A stretch of 64,000 nucleotides of DNA, taken from Volvox africanus. Lineage: Eukaryota > Chlorophyta > Chlorophyceae > Chlamydomonadales > Volvocaceae. The notes under the pieces are model-generated. The model made no database searches. It saw only the letters and a program-made list of their open reading frames with translations, and had not been told where the DNA came from. Below, piece after piece: positions 11,245 to 24,800 of the stretch. Made by a program: the position numbers and the translations under genes. The stretch lies in contig BSDZ01000004.1 of assembly GCA_030268105.1 (NCBI GenBank), positions 2,033,001 through 2,097,000 of the forward strand, read 5' to 3'. Position 1 is the first letter of the stretch. Each line of letters opens with the position of its first letter.

Positions 11245-13330
11245 CAAGCCTTGACAAGATATTTATGACAAGCCAAATTCGGAAATGGTGATCGCAGCCG
11301 ACAGTGCCGGGCAACTATGCAAAGACCCTAAAGCAGGCTGGTCAATATAACCAAGTATTTACACTAAGAAATAAGCACTCAATAACACAGAAATTCGTTG
11401 GACATAGGAATGAGGTAAAATGCGCAGCCTGCGTACAGGCAAGGGCTCCCATTTCCGTACAATAATGCCCTCTTTGAAAGCTCTTGTTGTATAATTTATA
11501 CCTAAACTTTCAGGAGGATTCGATTTATTCCCATGACATTTGTGTTCCTGCAGGGACCCTGTCCATGGAGATCCAATACCTTTTTCGCTCGTCTGGGCTT
11601 AAGACCTCAAACGAAATGTTGACAAATTGCACACTGCGGTGGAGATAGGGTGTCGGGTGGGGCAGGGGTCCTTTCGTCAACTTCTTCGCGGCGCCGATTC
11701 TTGAAAACAACCCTGCTTCAATCCCTGTCATGCCAGAATGGCTACCTATTGAGGAGGCTAGAGGTAACTGCGGGCCCCCGTGCGGGAGCGAAGGGCAGCA
11801 AAACCATACGTTTCAGCGACATGGATTATAGAATATGCGTGCCAGGTTAGGATTTCATACCAATGGGGCTTAAGATTTGGTCTGGAATCAGGCTCTAACG
11901 CCCGCGACGATGCACGGCAGCCGAGCACGTCCGTGGTTAACTGTCCGCACCTCGGCACTTGTCGGACGACGATGCTAGACGTAACCTAATAAATTGTTTT
12001 CACTAATAAATATTTACAGCCTCAGTAATTAAAATCGTTTTTACCATGCCTGGGGCGTTTGAAAAGCAAGCAGATCTCCTGAGTCCTGGGCTCCTCCGAG
12101 TCGTTAGCGAATTTAACGGCCAACGTCACACCGCTGTCACACTTTTCCTTCTTGCGGTGTTGCGACATTGCAACATCTTAGTTCAGTTGTGGGGTCTTTA
12201 AAAGCTAACTCAAATTGTGGGTTACTCAAATTTAAAAGGTATCGTTCGTTTGAGCGCGATAACTTAGCGATAAAGGTGGCAACCATCGAAAGGGAGCAAA
12301 ACCACCCGAGCCCTGAGGTTCCAAAAGTTTCAATAACGCCCGAACCACCGCATCTCGTTGACATGTATGCCCGCACCACCACCATGTGATGTGGCCTCCT
12401 GCGCGATGGCGACCTTCAGAGCAATTCGGTACATCGGGGGACCCCGAAAGGTATTTGAACGAAGGTTATCTAACGTGAAATCACCACATCCTCTTTCCGT
12501 CGCCGAATCCCGACAACCTTCCCGCGAACAGCAAAGGCGGTGATTGTCTGGCTTGACCCGCTGTGGGCATACGAGTATCCCTTAAGACTAATGAATTTTA
12601 ATAAGCTAAAGATCTGAGCGAACGAACGAGCGATAGTGGGTTTTGAGAAGGCCTTTCCATCCTCGACGGTGTTGTCTCTCTGTTACATCCGCCCAGTAGG
12701 CTAAGGAAACAGGAAGCTGAGAAGCTCTTTTGGGGGGTTCTGATATTTGTGCGCACCTCGTCCCCCTACCGCTCCCCATGCCTACTGCTCTTAACGCCTG
12801 TGGTAGTGAGCCTCATTGCCCAGCCAGAAATGTCGTCCGGTGGAAATGGATATGCACCCAAAGGCCCTCCCTCCCGCACAAAATCCACACTCTTGAGGGC
12901 ACTTCGGCGGAGCGGAGCGCCCCCTCCACTTCCGCGCCACTTCTATCCCATAATAGTACCCGCATAGTACCGCATGGAACAAATGGCGTGTTGCGGGAGT
13001 TTTATGACAGGGCCCCCATCCTTCACCACCCCAAACCACACGGCCCCGATGTTTCGTGCCATCCATATCGCAAATGCCCCGGAGACGCTGATGTGCGAGC
13101 TGGTGCTGAAAGGTGCGGACGAGGGCATCCGCGTCACCAACAACAACGAAGTGGTCGACGGGAGAGAAGGGCGCCGCGGGCGAGGACCCTTACGACAACG
13201 AACGAATCCGCGCGCCCTGGGCTACGGAGGAAGAAGAGATCGGCGCCAAAGACAACAGGCTCGCTGTCCTGACATCAGCCCCTTGCTGTTTCCATAGCAC
13301 CATGATGATATGACAGGTAGTCAGCTTTCT
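11245..13330. other. Stretch with scattered coding-like fragments but no complete gene
   Basis: The first 100 bases or so should be the 5' UTR and promoter of the histidine phosphatase gene. Beyond that I see isolated coding-like pieces on the plus strand: 11666-11763 (listed separately), an ATG-led frame at 12046 of about 50 codons (MPGAFEKQADLLSPGLL...), a short frame at about 12405 (MATFRAIRYIGG...), and a frame near 12830 (MSSGGNGYAPKGPPSRTK...). I could not join them into one model. They may be exons of a real plus-strand gene or decayed fragments. Confidence 0.3.
11666..11763 (+). CDS. Possible internal exon of an unrecognised plus-strand gene
   Basis: Between an acceptor (GGGGCAG) and a donor (AGAG/GTAACT) lies a 98-base open segment reading GPFVNFFAAPILENN and then SIPVMPEWLPIEEAR. 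The residue mix is unlike random GC-rich frames. The opposite strand is also open here, so this is not decisive. I recognise no family and found no secure neighbouring exons. Confidence 0.3.
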
Positions 13331-13390
13331 GTAAAATAAAATAAAATAAAATAGATAAAATAAAAATTATAATATAAAATAATATAAAGT

Positions 13391-13613
13391 AATATAATAT
13401 AATATAATATAATATAATATAATATAATATAATATAATATAATATAATATAATATAATATAATATAATATAATATAATATAATATAATATAATATAATAT
13501 AATATAATATAATATAATATAATATAATATAATATAATATAATATAATATAATATAATATAATATAATATAATATAATATAATATAATATAATATAATAT
13601 AATATAATATAAT
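13391..13613. repeat. (AATAT)n pentanucleotide array, about 44 copies
   Basis: A nearly perfect AATAT array runs for about 220 bases, preceded by degenerate AATAAA/AATATAAA units from about 13331. It has no G or C at all inside a GC-rich genome, and it generates a false minus-strand ORF of Ile-Leu-Tyr-Tyr repeats. Confidence 0.97.
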
Positions 13614-16600
13614 CCCAATAATAATAGCATCTCCCCCAAACCGGCTAAACTAAACAAAAAACTCTCCCGTTCTTTACTTGCACGTAATTACTTGCATGTA
13701 CACATCACCGCACACCCACCGTGTCACGCTATGAGCCTCCAATAAGCAAATTAATGACAGATCAGGAATATCTTAATCGGTTTCACCATGACACCAGACA
13801 TCGTAGCTAACCTATTTTTCCATCTGCGCAGGGCAATGTGGGATGTGGTTGCTGAGCATGTGTTTGTGTATGTTGTGTATGTGTCTGTGCGTGTGCATGT
13901 GCGCACGCACGCGCAAAGCGTCGAGGCATGGGGCAACGCAATCCCATGTACGGGGAACACGGCAATCTTGAGGCAATCTCATATAATTCGCGACTGGATG
14001 GCCGGGTCACGCCCGTGTCCCTGACATCGTGTGCCTGATTCCTTCGCTCCGGAGCCCCTCCCCGGCGGAGCGGGGCCCTAAGTCCGGGGGGCCTTTATCA
14101 GTTATAAAACACGTCACGCTAAGTAACATTTGCAGCGGCATATCTGGCTCTCGGCACCTCTCGTATGTCCTCAGGGCTGCCAAGCGGTACGACAGGCTTC
14201 AAAAGCCGTTGGGCGTGCCCGCGGGGCAGCACGTCCACTGGCCGAACCTGCGGAGACAAAATCGCTGTAGCACGAGCCACCTCTCCTCTCCGCTTGTCGA
14301 ACCCCTCAACATGACTTAACACGAGTACACGTGCTTGCGTGTCAGCCCCGGTTGTATCGGGTCTACTGCTGGGCATGGGGGGTGCTAGATTGCCTGCACT
14401 TCTCTAGCAGGCTCCCCGGGTTCTTGTTGCAGGAATTCGAGTCTCAGGCTCCAGGCAGGGCGTTAGGCCCAGCAGCAGAGAACCACCCTTCGGGCCATGG
14501 CGTGTATGTATGTGTGTATGTGTCTGAATATAGCGTTTTTCAGCCACCCAACAATCTCACTCTGTGTTTGGGCCTGCTTGAGAAGATTGGATACGTGTCC
14601 GTGGAGGAACTGGTGTCTGTACGAACAGATAGGTCGTAAAGCCCAAACAAGGAAGAAGGCCAGGAATAATATTCTTCAGACCGCTGTTGGTGGGCTAGCA
14701 ACTCGCCGCCTGCCCCGGCCCAAGCAAGTCATAACATCTGCGTAGGTGGCAAACGGTGTGTGGGTGTCCGAACTGGACACAGAACTGATCATTCATTTAA
14801 TGGTTTCGGAGACGGTTCCTTAAGAACGAGTTGTCTGGCTCTTGTAGCCACATAGGACGTGGGACAGCAGACCGGTGGGGCAGCGCCAGCGGACGCAGGT
14901 CGCCTTTCTTTTTCTCTGACCATCGTCTTCAAATTATTTATCATATGTTTCTTAGCTGTGTTGGGGTAGCCTATGTGCATTGTGACGTGTGCAATACAAT
15001 ACAGCAGTACAGTACGATACGGTGCGAGAAGGGGCTACACAGACATGTACACCACACATACCGAATGCACCGGACAGAGAAGGGCCACTAAAAGCTGCAC
15101 ATGTCAGATGCGTGAGCGCTCTCAACCCCACGAAGACAGTTTCTGACCAGCCCCCCCCCATAGTCGAGCACCCGCACATACTACGTTTCGGGGAACATGT
15201 CTCCCGGGAAAGCACGACGTACTTTGCGTTCCTAGACCCTCCAAGGGAGGCACAGGCCTCAAAACCTCCCACACGCAGCTAGCCCTACCGGATTGAACAG
15301 CAATTCCCCACGCAATTCCGCACAACGCCCCCTTCACACAGCAGAAGCCGCTCATTCCGTTATATTTCATTCCGCGAAACCCCAAGGTTGGCTCACGAGC
15401 AAGGCCTCGTTCTCTTGGACTTTCATTGCATGGCTGTCGCGCACATCGTGCAATACCATACACGTTACGAGTACAAGCAGTTTGGGCGCCACAAGCTTTG
15501 GTGCCCAATTTAACAGTTGATTTAGCCCTTTCCCAAAAGCCCGGCTCAGGAAACCTGGAGTAGATGAATGCATTTGTGTTCATCATTCGTCCCTAGCTCC
15601 GTACGCAGGACTCCTTACCATCAACAGCCGCAACGAGAACTCGCTTTCCTTTCCAAAGAAATGTTTTCTTGGCAGCAGAGCGCCCCTGTAGATTTTACTG
15701 CCACTCCATACACCCATCAGCCCACGCGCATCATGAATGTATGTGTGTAAGTGTGTGCGTATGCGAAGTACGGCAGATCCCCCAGCCTGCCTCAGAGCCC
15801 TTAACCCGCGCAGCAAATCCTAGACCTAGACCCTCGAGCCGTGATGAGTCATAGACCCTTGACCCACACGTCCATGTGCAAGTCCTCTCCTAGCCAGGCC
15901 AAAACCCCTGGCTAGTAAGTCGGCCAGCACACCGAGCTTCCTTGCAGCTTCTTTGGCCAGCAGGCGGGGAAGACCCCGTTTTTAACTCCTCCGAAGCCAC
16001 TGCCACTGTCACTCCTATCGCCCTGGCCGCCGCAGCCGCGCTGCCATATAGGAGACCCAACCACCGCCGCTATTTACCCCTCCGACGCCCCCGTGACCCG
16101 CCTACCATCGCGGTCTGCAAACCCCTATCAAAAGATGCAGGGCCGTCAGGTCCAGTGCCTGACGTACGAGGAACACAACGTCCGAACCGTGTCCGTACCT
16201 GGTATAGATGCAGGGCCCGCCCCGGGCCCGATGGCCCAGAGGCCCAGTGGCCCAGTGGCCCAAATACTAATGGGTGCACCGAGTAAAACCGAAACACGAT
16301 GCCATGCAAAATCATGAATAGAAAGAGCAGCACCAACCCCGCAATCGCCAACAACACAACGCCTTCCGACGCCATCCTTCCAGTCCCTCCATAGTGGCTG
16401 CAATGGCGTTGTCGGAGGTCAACACTGCCACAGAGGGCGTGCCGTCAGGTGCCTGGATAAGCAGCCGAGACTTCACCAGTACCACACTCACACTCATGGC
16501 CTCTTCCTGCTCCTCCTCACCTTCCTCCTCCTCCCCCTCTACCGTGCCTCCAGATAGTAACCTAAAGCCCCTTCGGCGTTCGGCCCGTCTACAGTTTTAG

Positions 16601-18862
16601 CCACCTTGCAGCCGCGTCAGCATGCATGTCTTCCCACCGCCAACATTCAACATTATTGCCGCCGTGCACTGCATGGAATGTCGACCGCCCTTTCCTAATG
16701 CCGCCACTCGAAGCCACTCTCATTATACCGAACAGCCCAGAGTACTGAACTAATACCTCGCCCCTGCCGATGTTGCCCGCAGCCGCTAGACGTACGGCTC
16801 GCCCTCGCATAATCCATTCAGCCGTCCGCCGACGTGCCCCAAGGCGTGGCAGGGTACCAATGCCGATTGGTTGGCCTCCGTACGGGAAGCCACACAAGGA
16901 GTCTAGAATGTCCTAGATGTATGGGTTAAGAGCTACTCTGCGGCCTCACCGCACCCGGAGTGCCCTGTGGGTCCCAAGTGAGCGCATTAGCGGAAAAAAG
17001 GAACACGGGAAATGATAACAGCGGACTCCATCGCCTTGCATCATTCTGCTTCCCATATAAAAACAAGCTTTTGCCACTTTTCGGCCTAGCACATGCCGGT
17101 GGCGTGCAGCCTCGCCGACGTGCGTGGATTGACAACCCCGCTCTGTCTGTCTGTCTGTCCTCCATCTCTGTCCTCCACCGTACTTTTCTTATCAAGCCGA
17201 GTCACAACATTTCTGACCCGGTCGGTCATCTGCTCAGCGGCCACGCTGATGGCACGTGGCACGGCACGGGGAGGCGGGCCTGCAGCTACATGTATACCCG
17301 TGTCAAAAGTCCTTTAATCCGGTGGCCCTCTCCGATCAGGGGAAGGATCTAAGGTCTCTCTCCCAGGCCGGCGAACACCCCTCCAATTTTCTCATCAGCC
17401 GTGAATTCGTCCATGTAAGGCGAGGCCAGTTGATAAATTGGTCCTAACCTCACAAGGCGGATGTGACTGTGGACTAGACCGGCTGCCTGTTACCCACGCA
17501 TACCCCACTTCACTGCCAGAGATGGGGCACACCACCTCCGATCTACGACATTGGCCCCATACGGCGTCCCCGGCTGCTTCCGCAACACAGTGTATTCACT
17601 CTCCTGAGCTTCCCCAGCAAATACCCATCAATATCAATACATGAAGCCCACGGGCAGCGGGCATGCACCGCTGATATGAAGATGACATTACTATCTAACC
17701 CCCAATGACATTGCGACCCAGTTGCGACCGCTGCTGTTGCACATCCTCCGCTTGACCACAACCCACTTTCCATTATTGTCCATTATTTTTGGATGACGGT
17801 ACTGAGACAGACGCAGCCACAATGCCGCACACGATATTATCACCAGCGCCCCCTGCCGATGCCCTCACCGCTTCAGATGCCTAGAGCCCATCTGTTTCAG
17901 ACATTAAAAACGAATCCGATCCGTTAAAGCCTCCCTCCCTGTAACTCGTGACTGCCCCAGAAATGCCTCTGTAATCCCCAGGACCAGGTAGGCACGCAGC
18001 CAGGCACCGGGGGAGTGGAACCTTTACGCACCCCCTTTCAGCCCCTCATTGTAGAAGCTCCTCCTCCCTGCTGGTGGTAAAAGCAGAGCAGCATGGTCCA
18101 CAATTGAACCCTTCTCGCCTGTGGTCTTCCCGTCTTCTTCTCTTCATCGTTTAAAACACCTTAAAACAGGGGCGCCTAAAAGGGCAACAGGACCTACGCG
18201 GACCAGCACGTACCATGGCAGTCGATCAGCACCCTAGCGATAGACAGCGAAGACGATACGACAAATTGAACATAATGTCCATAAAATACCCGCCTTGCCA
18301 TCGCTTTCTCTCCTTGGCAGCGCTTACCCGCAAAATTAAAATTGTCTTGTGCAGTTCCCACCCCTCAAAAGCCTCGCAGAGGTACCTTTTACGCTGGGCC
18401 CCTGTTCCCCTGGGACCCCATGACGGTAAGCGGATGGCCCTAACACCGCAGGCGCGATCCCTTGGGTGTCAGTCGCAAGCCTCCCTCACACGCGCACATT
18501 GCGCCGCGCACCACCGAGTATCGGCTTCCGGCCGACTATTAAGTAGCCTCCTCAGCGCCACTGCACGTACGATACGCTGGCATACCCAACACACTCTCGC
18601 CCATCCCCTCCTGCCGCACACTCACCTCATAGAGGGTTAAGAGCAGTTACGCTTCCTGCGTAAACCCCACCCTCAGCGACAACGAAAACCGGGGATTCAC
18701 ACACGGGGCTTTCCCCTCCTCTACGAGCGCCCCACCTCTTACCGAGGCTCCTCGGAACCTTCGCCGCCGTGCTCTTGGTCGCCGTCGCCCATCCTCCCCG
18801 CCCAGCCCGGGAGAACACCACACACTTGGACTTAATGAATAGTCAATTTGAAGGTCATGCTG
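13614..18862. other. Long gene-poor stretch between the AATAT array and the PH-kinase gene
   Basis: No supported gene was found. Short coding-like fragments occur on the minus strand near 14119-14376 and 16312-16600, the second with an acidic run followed by SVVLVKSRLLIQAPDG. A TG-rich patch lies near 13860-13900. The part next to 18862 should hold the 3' UTR of the kinase gene (minus strand), but I found no TGTAA within several hundred bases of its stop. Some fragments may be old transposon pieces; nothing proves it. Confidence 0.4.
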
Positions 18863-21800
18863 CTATTCGTATAGGTGTGGAGGGGGCATTTGGGCGCAGG
18901 AACTTCGCTTCACCGTAACTTTGCTCATTTCCTGCATTATTGCCGCCTGCGTGGCAGTGTCAATGGTGCCAACGGAAGCGGACGTCGATACTCGCAGCCC
19001 CAGACCTCCCGCCGCAGCTGAATCGGCACGGGAGGTGCGGCCAGGAGCTGCCCCTGTCACGCCCTTTTGCTGTTGGTGTCGCAATTGTTGCATGTTGTGG
19101 AAGTGCTGTAACTGCTGTAGCTGTAGCTGTTGCTGCATTTGCTGTACTTGCTGCATCTGTTGAAGCTGCTGGTGGTAGACGACCGAAGGGCCCGACAGTT
19201 GCGGCTGTTGTTGCTGTTGAAGGACAGCCATAAGAGCACGCTGGGAGATGGCTCCCACAGAGCCACTGCCGCCTCCCGCGAGGGACCCCTGAGGCGACAG
19301 AACGTGTGACGGTGAGGGAATGCCGCCGCCGGCACAACGGGCCGTGGGGGTGCAGTTTCCTGAATTGCTGAGGCGACTAGGCACTACAGGGAAGGTGGAT
19401 CCACGCGAGGACAACGACGCGGGGCTGCCAGGCTCCCTGGGTGGTGATGATGAGTAGAGGCCGACGCCGGCGGCGGCGCCCGCCAACGCTGCCGTCGCCA
19501 GGCTCGGACCCTGCTGGCTGGCCAATCGGTGCACAATTGAGTTCCCTGACAACTGCACAGAGAGCGCTCGGTCACGAAGGTCGTTCGACGTCGTGGCGCG
19601 ACGGGCCCAACCAGGGGACCCAGCAGGTGACTCACTGCCGTATGAAGTCGGCGTCACAGCACCGGATCCAGTGCCCCTACCGTGCAGGCCGTAGGTCCCG
19701 CCACCGCCTCCGGCGCCAATGAGGACGGCCGCGGCGGCCTTGGATGAAGAAATGCTTTGGTGACTTGAGCAACTTGCTGCACGGGAGGCGGCGGCCTGCG
19801 CAACGGCGCTGGTCTGTGCTGCTTGTGCTAACGGCGCTGCCTGTGCTACTATTCCGGCCAAATATTTATTGCTGCTGCTGCTGTTCCCTGCACTAGCGCC
19901 GCGGCTGGCCGCAGCATTAAACTGTCCTTGCTGTTGCTGATGTGCTTGCGTCTGAAGCTGCTGGGTAGCTTGTACATTCAGATTAAGGTTGGTTGCTGTG
20001 GAAGAACGCCGTACGTCAGCCTGGCTCATGGCGGCGCCTACGGTACGTGCCACATCGGCCAGAGCAGCCGCACCGTCTGCAGCTGTCGACGCAGCAGGGG
20101 CGACGGCAGGTGTGGCAGCGACGGCGGCACGGATGCCACCATTGATGCCGCCGCCGATTCCGCTGCGCTGACTGGTAAAGCTGCTGCCGGCGGAGCTGCT
20201 CTGGCTGTTCGCAATCTGTACGGCAGCAAACGCCTGCGCGGCTTGCGCTAGGGGTGCCGCCTGAGCTAACAGTGCCATCAGCGATGGGCCCGACAGACCC
20301 ACGGCACTGGTAGCGCGCTGACGTGGATGCCCTAGGGATGGCGGCGGGTAATCCCACGCTGCGAAAGGGTCCGGCTCCGACGTAATACAATCCCCGGCCG
20401 TGGCGGCGGCGGCCGCCGCAGCCTGTGCAGCAGCTGCTGTCGTTGCGTGCAGGCGTAAATTATTTGCAGTGGCGGACCGCCGTACGGACCCTGAGCGTAC
20501 GGAGCCAGTAGAGCGTACAGAGCCGCTACCATGGCTCACTAAAGCGGGGCCGGAAGATCCGCCACTGCTGGCCCGCACATGCTGCTGCTGCTGCTTGGTA
20601 CCGCCGCCGCCGCCGCCGCCGTTGCCTAGACCACCGCCAGAGTCGCAAGAGCTGGGTTCAAGAACGCTCTTGCAGGATGGCGGCAGCGACACGGCTGCGA
20701 GGGAAGTACTGCTGGCCTGGGGGCTGAGGAATGCCCGGACCTGACGACGTGATAGCGGTGAAGGTGCAGGTGAAAACAACTGTTGCTGTTGTCCGGCCAG
20801 CGGCCGCGCGACTGCTTGGAGCACTGTGGGTGTCCCGGTGCCGAAGCCACCTGGGCCACTGCTGAAACCCCCGGCGCCCACCGAGCTGCCGCTTGCAGAA
20901 GTAGCGATGGCGGCACTGCCGCCAGCAGCTCCGGAGGCCGCAGACGCGATGGCAGCGGCCCTTTCTTCACGCACAGATCGCAGCAGGCCCGAGAGACTGT
21001 CTGGGTCCTCGCTGGGAATCGTCTCCAGGACGAGCCGGCTACTGGCGCGCGGCGCGACTCCTGCGGAGCGAAGCGTTTCCATGATCGAGTTCGCTCCTGA
21101 GTCCGTCGCCCCAGTCGGCGCGGTACCACTGCCTGGGCCACCACCGCCTGCACCACCGCTGGCGGATACAGCCAGTGCGTTGGCACCGGCACCGGCACCG
21201 GCAGCGGCGCCGCTGCGCAGCGAGTTGCCTATTATGGCGCCACCGGCGGCTACCTGGTTGCAGTCTGCACGCGGACTCCCCTCGCTGTTTTGACTCGTCC
21301 CGCTGCAAACGAGGCTATGCTGCGAGCCAGATCGCGGCTGGGAGCGCAGCTGTACTCCGCTCTGCACCTGGCCCCCGCCGCCGGCACCATTGCCACTGCT
21401 GCCGGCGCCGTCACTACCATCGGCAACAATGTTGAGTGCGATGGAGAAGACGTCATTCTCCGAGTCGATTGTGCCAGACGCCACTCCACGCGACAACGCC
21501 ATGGTCGACGACGGGGGCTGCTGAAGTCGGCGCAGGTCAGTCGTTCCACCCTTAAGATTGCCGTTGACATCCATTGTGGCGGCTTGAGTGCGGCCGTGCG
21601 GCCCTGATGAGACCTCAATCGTTCCGCCAGCGCCGCTGCGAGAGGTGTGCCCTGTTCCTGAGCCGTTGAAATTTGCCGTCATGAGTGTTGCCTCTATGAA
21701 TGACCCCTGCGTCGCGAGGCGCTCCGAGACCATCGAATTCGATCCCGATATCGCATTTGAGCCAGACGAGTACATGACGCGAAACTCCTCATGCATCAAC

Positions 21801-24800
21801 TGCTTTTCAACGGCCAATGTCGGCAGTGGTGATGGCGGCTGCACTGGTGGCGACGGCGCAGTTCGATCGGAAGGCGGGCGGTTATCCCACGATCCCCCAC
21901 CGCCAACCAAAAGGAAGGGATCGATATTGCTGGAGCTGCATCTGCCGCTTCCACCAACTCCGACCCCACTGAACACAATATTGGTCATAGCCGCCGGCGA
22001 CAACGGGGAGGGTGGCGACGTGGGGCCGATGCTGGAACCAAGTCGCGTTGGCGGCGGCGAAGACCCAGTTGCCGTCGAAATTGGCCGTATGTTGTTGCCG
22101 ACAGTCACACTGCCCGAAGCACTGAGGGAGGACTGCCGTGCGACTCCCTCATCGCTTAGGCCGCCGCTGCCGCTGCCGCCGCCGCCGCCCCCGTCCGCAC
22201 CGCCGCTACAGCTAGCAGCATTGCCGCCACCACCACCTCCCAAACCGTGGCCTGACAGGTTGGACCTGAGCACCGCGGCATACATAGATGATGAGGAAGG
22301 GAAGCCCGTTCCGCCTGCATTTGGCGCACCAGACACGGAACTCCTGGCGGCGGTGCTGCCACCCCCGCTTGTGCCCCCAGCGGCGCTGTGGGAGGGGGCT
22401 TGCAAGCTGGTATTGCTGTTTGCGGGGCTGGCATGTGCAGGAGTGCTGCTGCTGCTACGGGTCCCCAGGTTGCCGCCGCCGCTTATGCGACGACTGGGGC
22501 GCTTCAGCTGGAGCAACGCCGGCATCGAACCACCGCTGGCTCCCGCTGCCGTGGCGGAGGCCGCCCCACCGCCTCCGGTTTGCGCATCTGTCAAGAAGTT
22601 TCGTCCTCCGCTGGAGTTCGACAGCGGCGATGGCCCGTGCGGCATAAGTGCAAGCCCCGAAACCGATGCCCCCAACGTGAAGCTCATAGAGGCGCGCCGC
22701 TGTGTTATCATGGCTCCGGCCCCGCCGCCAGCCGGAGAAACAACATTGTAACTCTGCCCAGTCGACTGGCCGCGACCCGCGGGTCGGTCCACCCAAATCG
22801 ATGGCATGGCGTTATACGACTGAGACTTTCCGGGGACGCCCTGCCGTAATCCCTTCGACATGGCGAGCAAGGCCTGGTCACATGGGGGCAGACTGGCCCC
22901 CGCCAGCTGGCCTTGCTGCGAATGCGGCTGCCCCTGGATTTGTGCCGGTCCCGGCGCCGACGTCTGGGAGGGTATGTTCGTCCAGGAGTTTCGACCGGCA
23001 GCAGTGCAGTCGCGACTCGATGTATGCGGCGTGGTTTCCGTGGAGCTACTCACGATGGAGCGGCCTCCGCTGGACCTGTGCACGGGAAGCCTCGAGCGTG
23101 TGAGTCCATTCCATAGGCTTGTAAGGATAATAAGAGAAGATGTTCGGAGTGCACAATCGCCTTCAACGGCCGTGCTTAGACTCAGTTCGCGATAGCGAGT
23201 CCCCGGCCTCCCCACCGAGTTACGACTGTCTATCTTTAATGGTTTGAGAGTACCTTTCTCTACACGTTGGTACGGAACTACTATGGTTAACCCGACTTTA
23301 GAGGTCAAGAACCACTTAGTTCTCTTCTTCTCGCCCGATGAGATGACGTATGCACAGCATCGGTCCGCCGAACGAGCCCGAGGTCCGGCTAGAGAGGCTG
23401 GAGGTATTGTAGGTAATCGCGAACTCGCGGCCATGCCACTTTGCCACCATGCAACTTGGGACAAAGGAGACAGGACGGATCCGTTTCCCCAGCTTTGGCT
23501 CGTATTCTTCCTTTGCCCCCCTCCCTCGCCGCCGTTACGCTCTGCCCGGTAATGTCTGTCGCACCCCTGCGATTCTCCACGCTACGTAGACAAACCCACT
23601 CACGCACCCACTCACGCACCCACTCACGCACAATCGGCTTCCCTGTCCTCTTTCTGCGTGTCGCAACCCCGGCATGCCAGCTATGGACTACAGGTCGCAA
23701 CCACGTTGCACGCGTCTTCTGCCCTTTAAGAAACTCACGATTGCAGCCGCAGCATGCTGAACAGCTCCGGATTGCTCCGTCCCCCCGTGGGCCGCCCGTC
23801 ACCTTGTGGCGTCGACACACCCGTGGCGGTCGCACTCGTCATCACCGACAGCCCACTGGCGCCGCGTAGAGGCAGTGGGTGTCCATAATGGGGGTGGTGG
23901 TGCCCGTGGAGATGATGATGGTTATGATGGACGTAGCGAGTTCCAGGTGCAGAGTGATTTCCACGGTCGACGCTAGCGGAGGCAGCTGCAACGGCAGCGG
24001 ACGCTGCGGCCAGCTCCGCTTGACTATCCGATGGCGATGGGGCCATGCAGCCAGCAGCGGCTGTGCCGTAAACCGGCAGCAGCTCTGATGCTCGGCGTGC
24101 CTTTGCGGACGGCAAGCCCGGCCAGCCTATGCAGCCGGCGGCAGGAGGCACGGCAATACCCTGAGCCTGCATCTGGTGGATGGACTCATGGCGTTCTGTA
24201 ATGGCTAAGGTATAGGCCATTGTGTCGGAGGCGCGCCTTGTGCGCATACCCAGAGGGCTACGTGGGCTGCGCTGCGTGCAGGCTCCCGGGCTGTGATGGC
24301 TGTTGTGCGGGCTGATTCGCGCAGCCGACGCCGGCAGACGTGGCGGCGAGCCAGCACTGCCACTGCCACTACAGTGCGGCGCCATGGCAACCGCGGCTGC
24401 GTAGCGCGAGCCAACTCCGGCTGTGAATGAGTTCTGCTGCGGCAGGTGACCGTTGCTGGGAGAGTTGCCGCCCCCTGTAGTTGGTGAGCTACCGGAGCCG
24501 ACACCTGCCGCCGCCGGGCCTGCAGCCACCGTTAATGATGTATTTGAGCCACGCTGGCCGCCACCCAAAGACCCGCGTGCTGAGCCACCGCCAAACTCAA
24601 AACCACCTCCAACACTGACAGCGGCCTGGTTCAGCTGATGCTGCGACGCGGAGGACGATATCATTACTGCGCTACTGGCAGCGGCGCCACTGGGGCCTAT
24701 CATAGCCGCCACGGCATCAGCGGCGCCGCTAGACAGAAGCCCCATGAGGCAATGCCCACCGCCCGTGGTTAGCGCGGCGCCCATAACGGCACTGTTCATG

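Noticed and set aside
13080..13290. Two overlapping plus frames that look like one protein with a frameshift (PETLMCELVLKGADEG..., then ...EDPYDNERIRAPW)
   Set aside because: This is suggestive of a broken gene, but no known relative, start or splice pattern supports it; kept only as an unresolved fragment.
13367..13657. Minus-strand ORF of Ile-Leu-Tyr-Tyr repeats
   Set aside because: It is translated AATAT microsatellite; there is no coding signal on either side.
16580..16700. Walker A-like string NVGGGKTCML on the minus strand, possibly part of a GTPase or ABC gene
   Set aside because: The phases of the flanking segments do not join, no other nucleotide-binding motifs follow, and the hydrophobic segment nearby (16300-16375) is in a different place from that expected for SRP receptor beta.
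21588..22751. Plus-strand ORF of 387 codons, Pro/Ala-rich
   Set aside because: It lies opposite the last exon of the PH-kinase gene and is the antisense reading of its Ser/Gly/Ala-rich tail; it has no splice or domain support.
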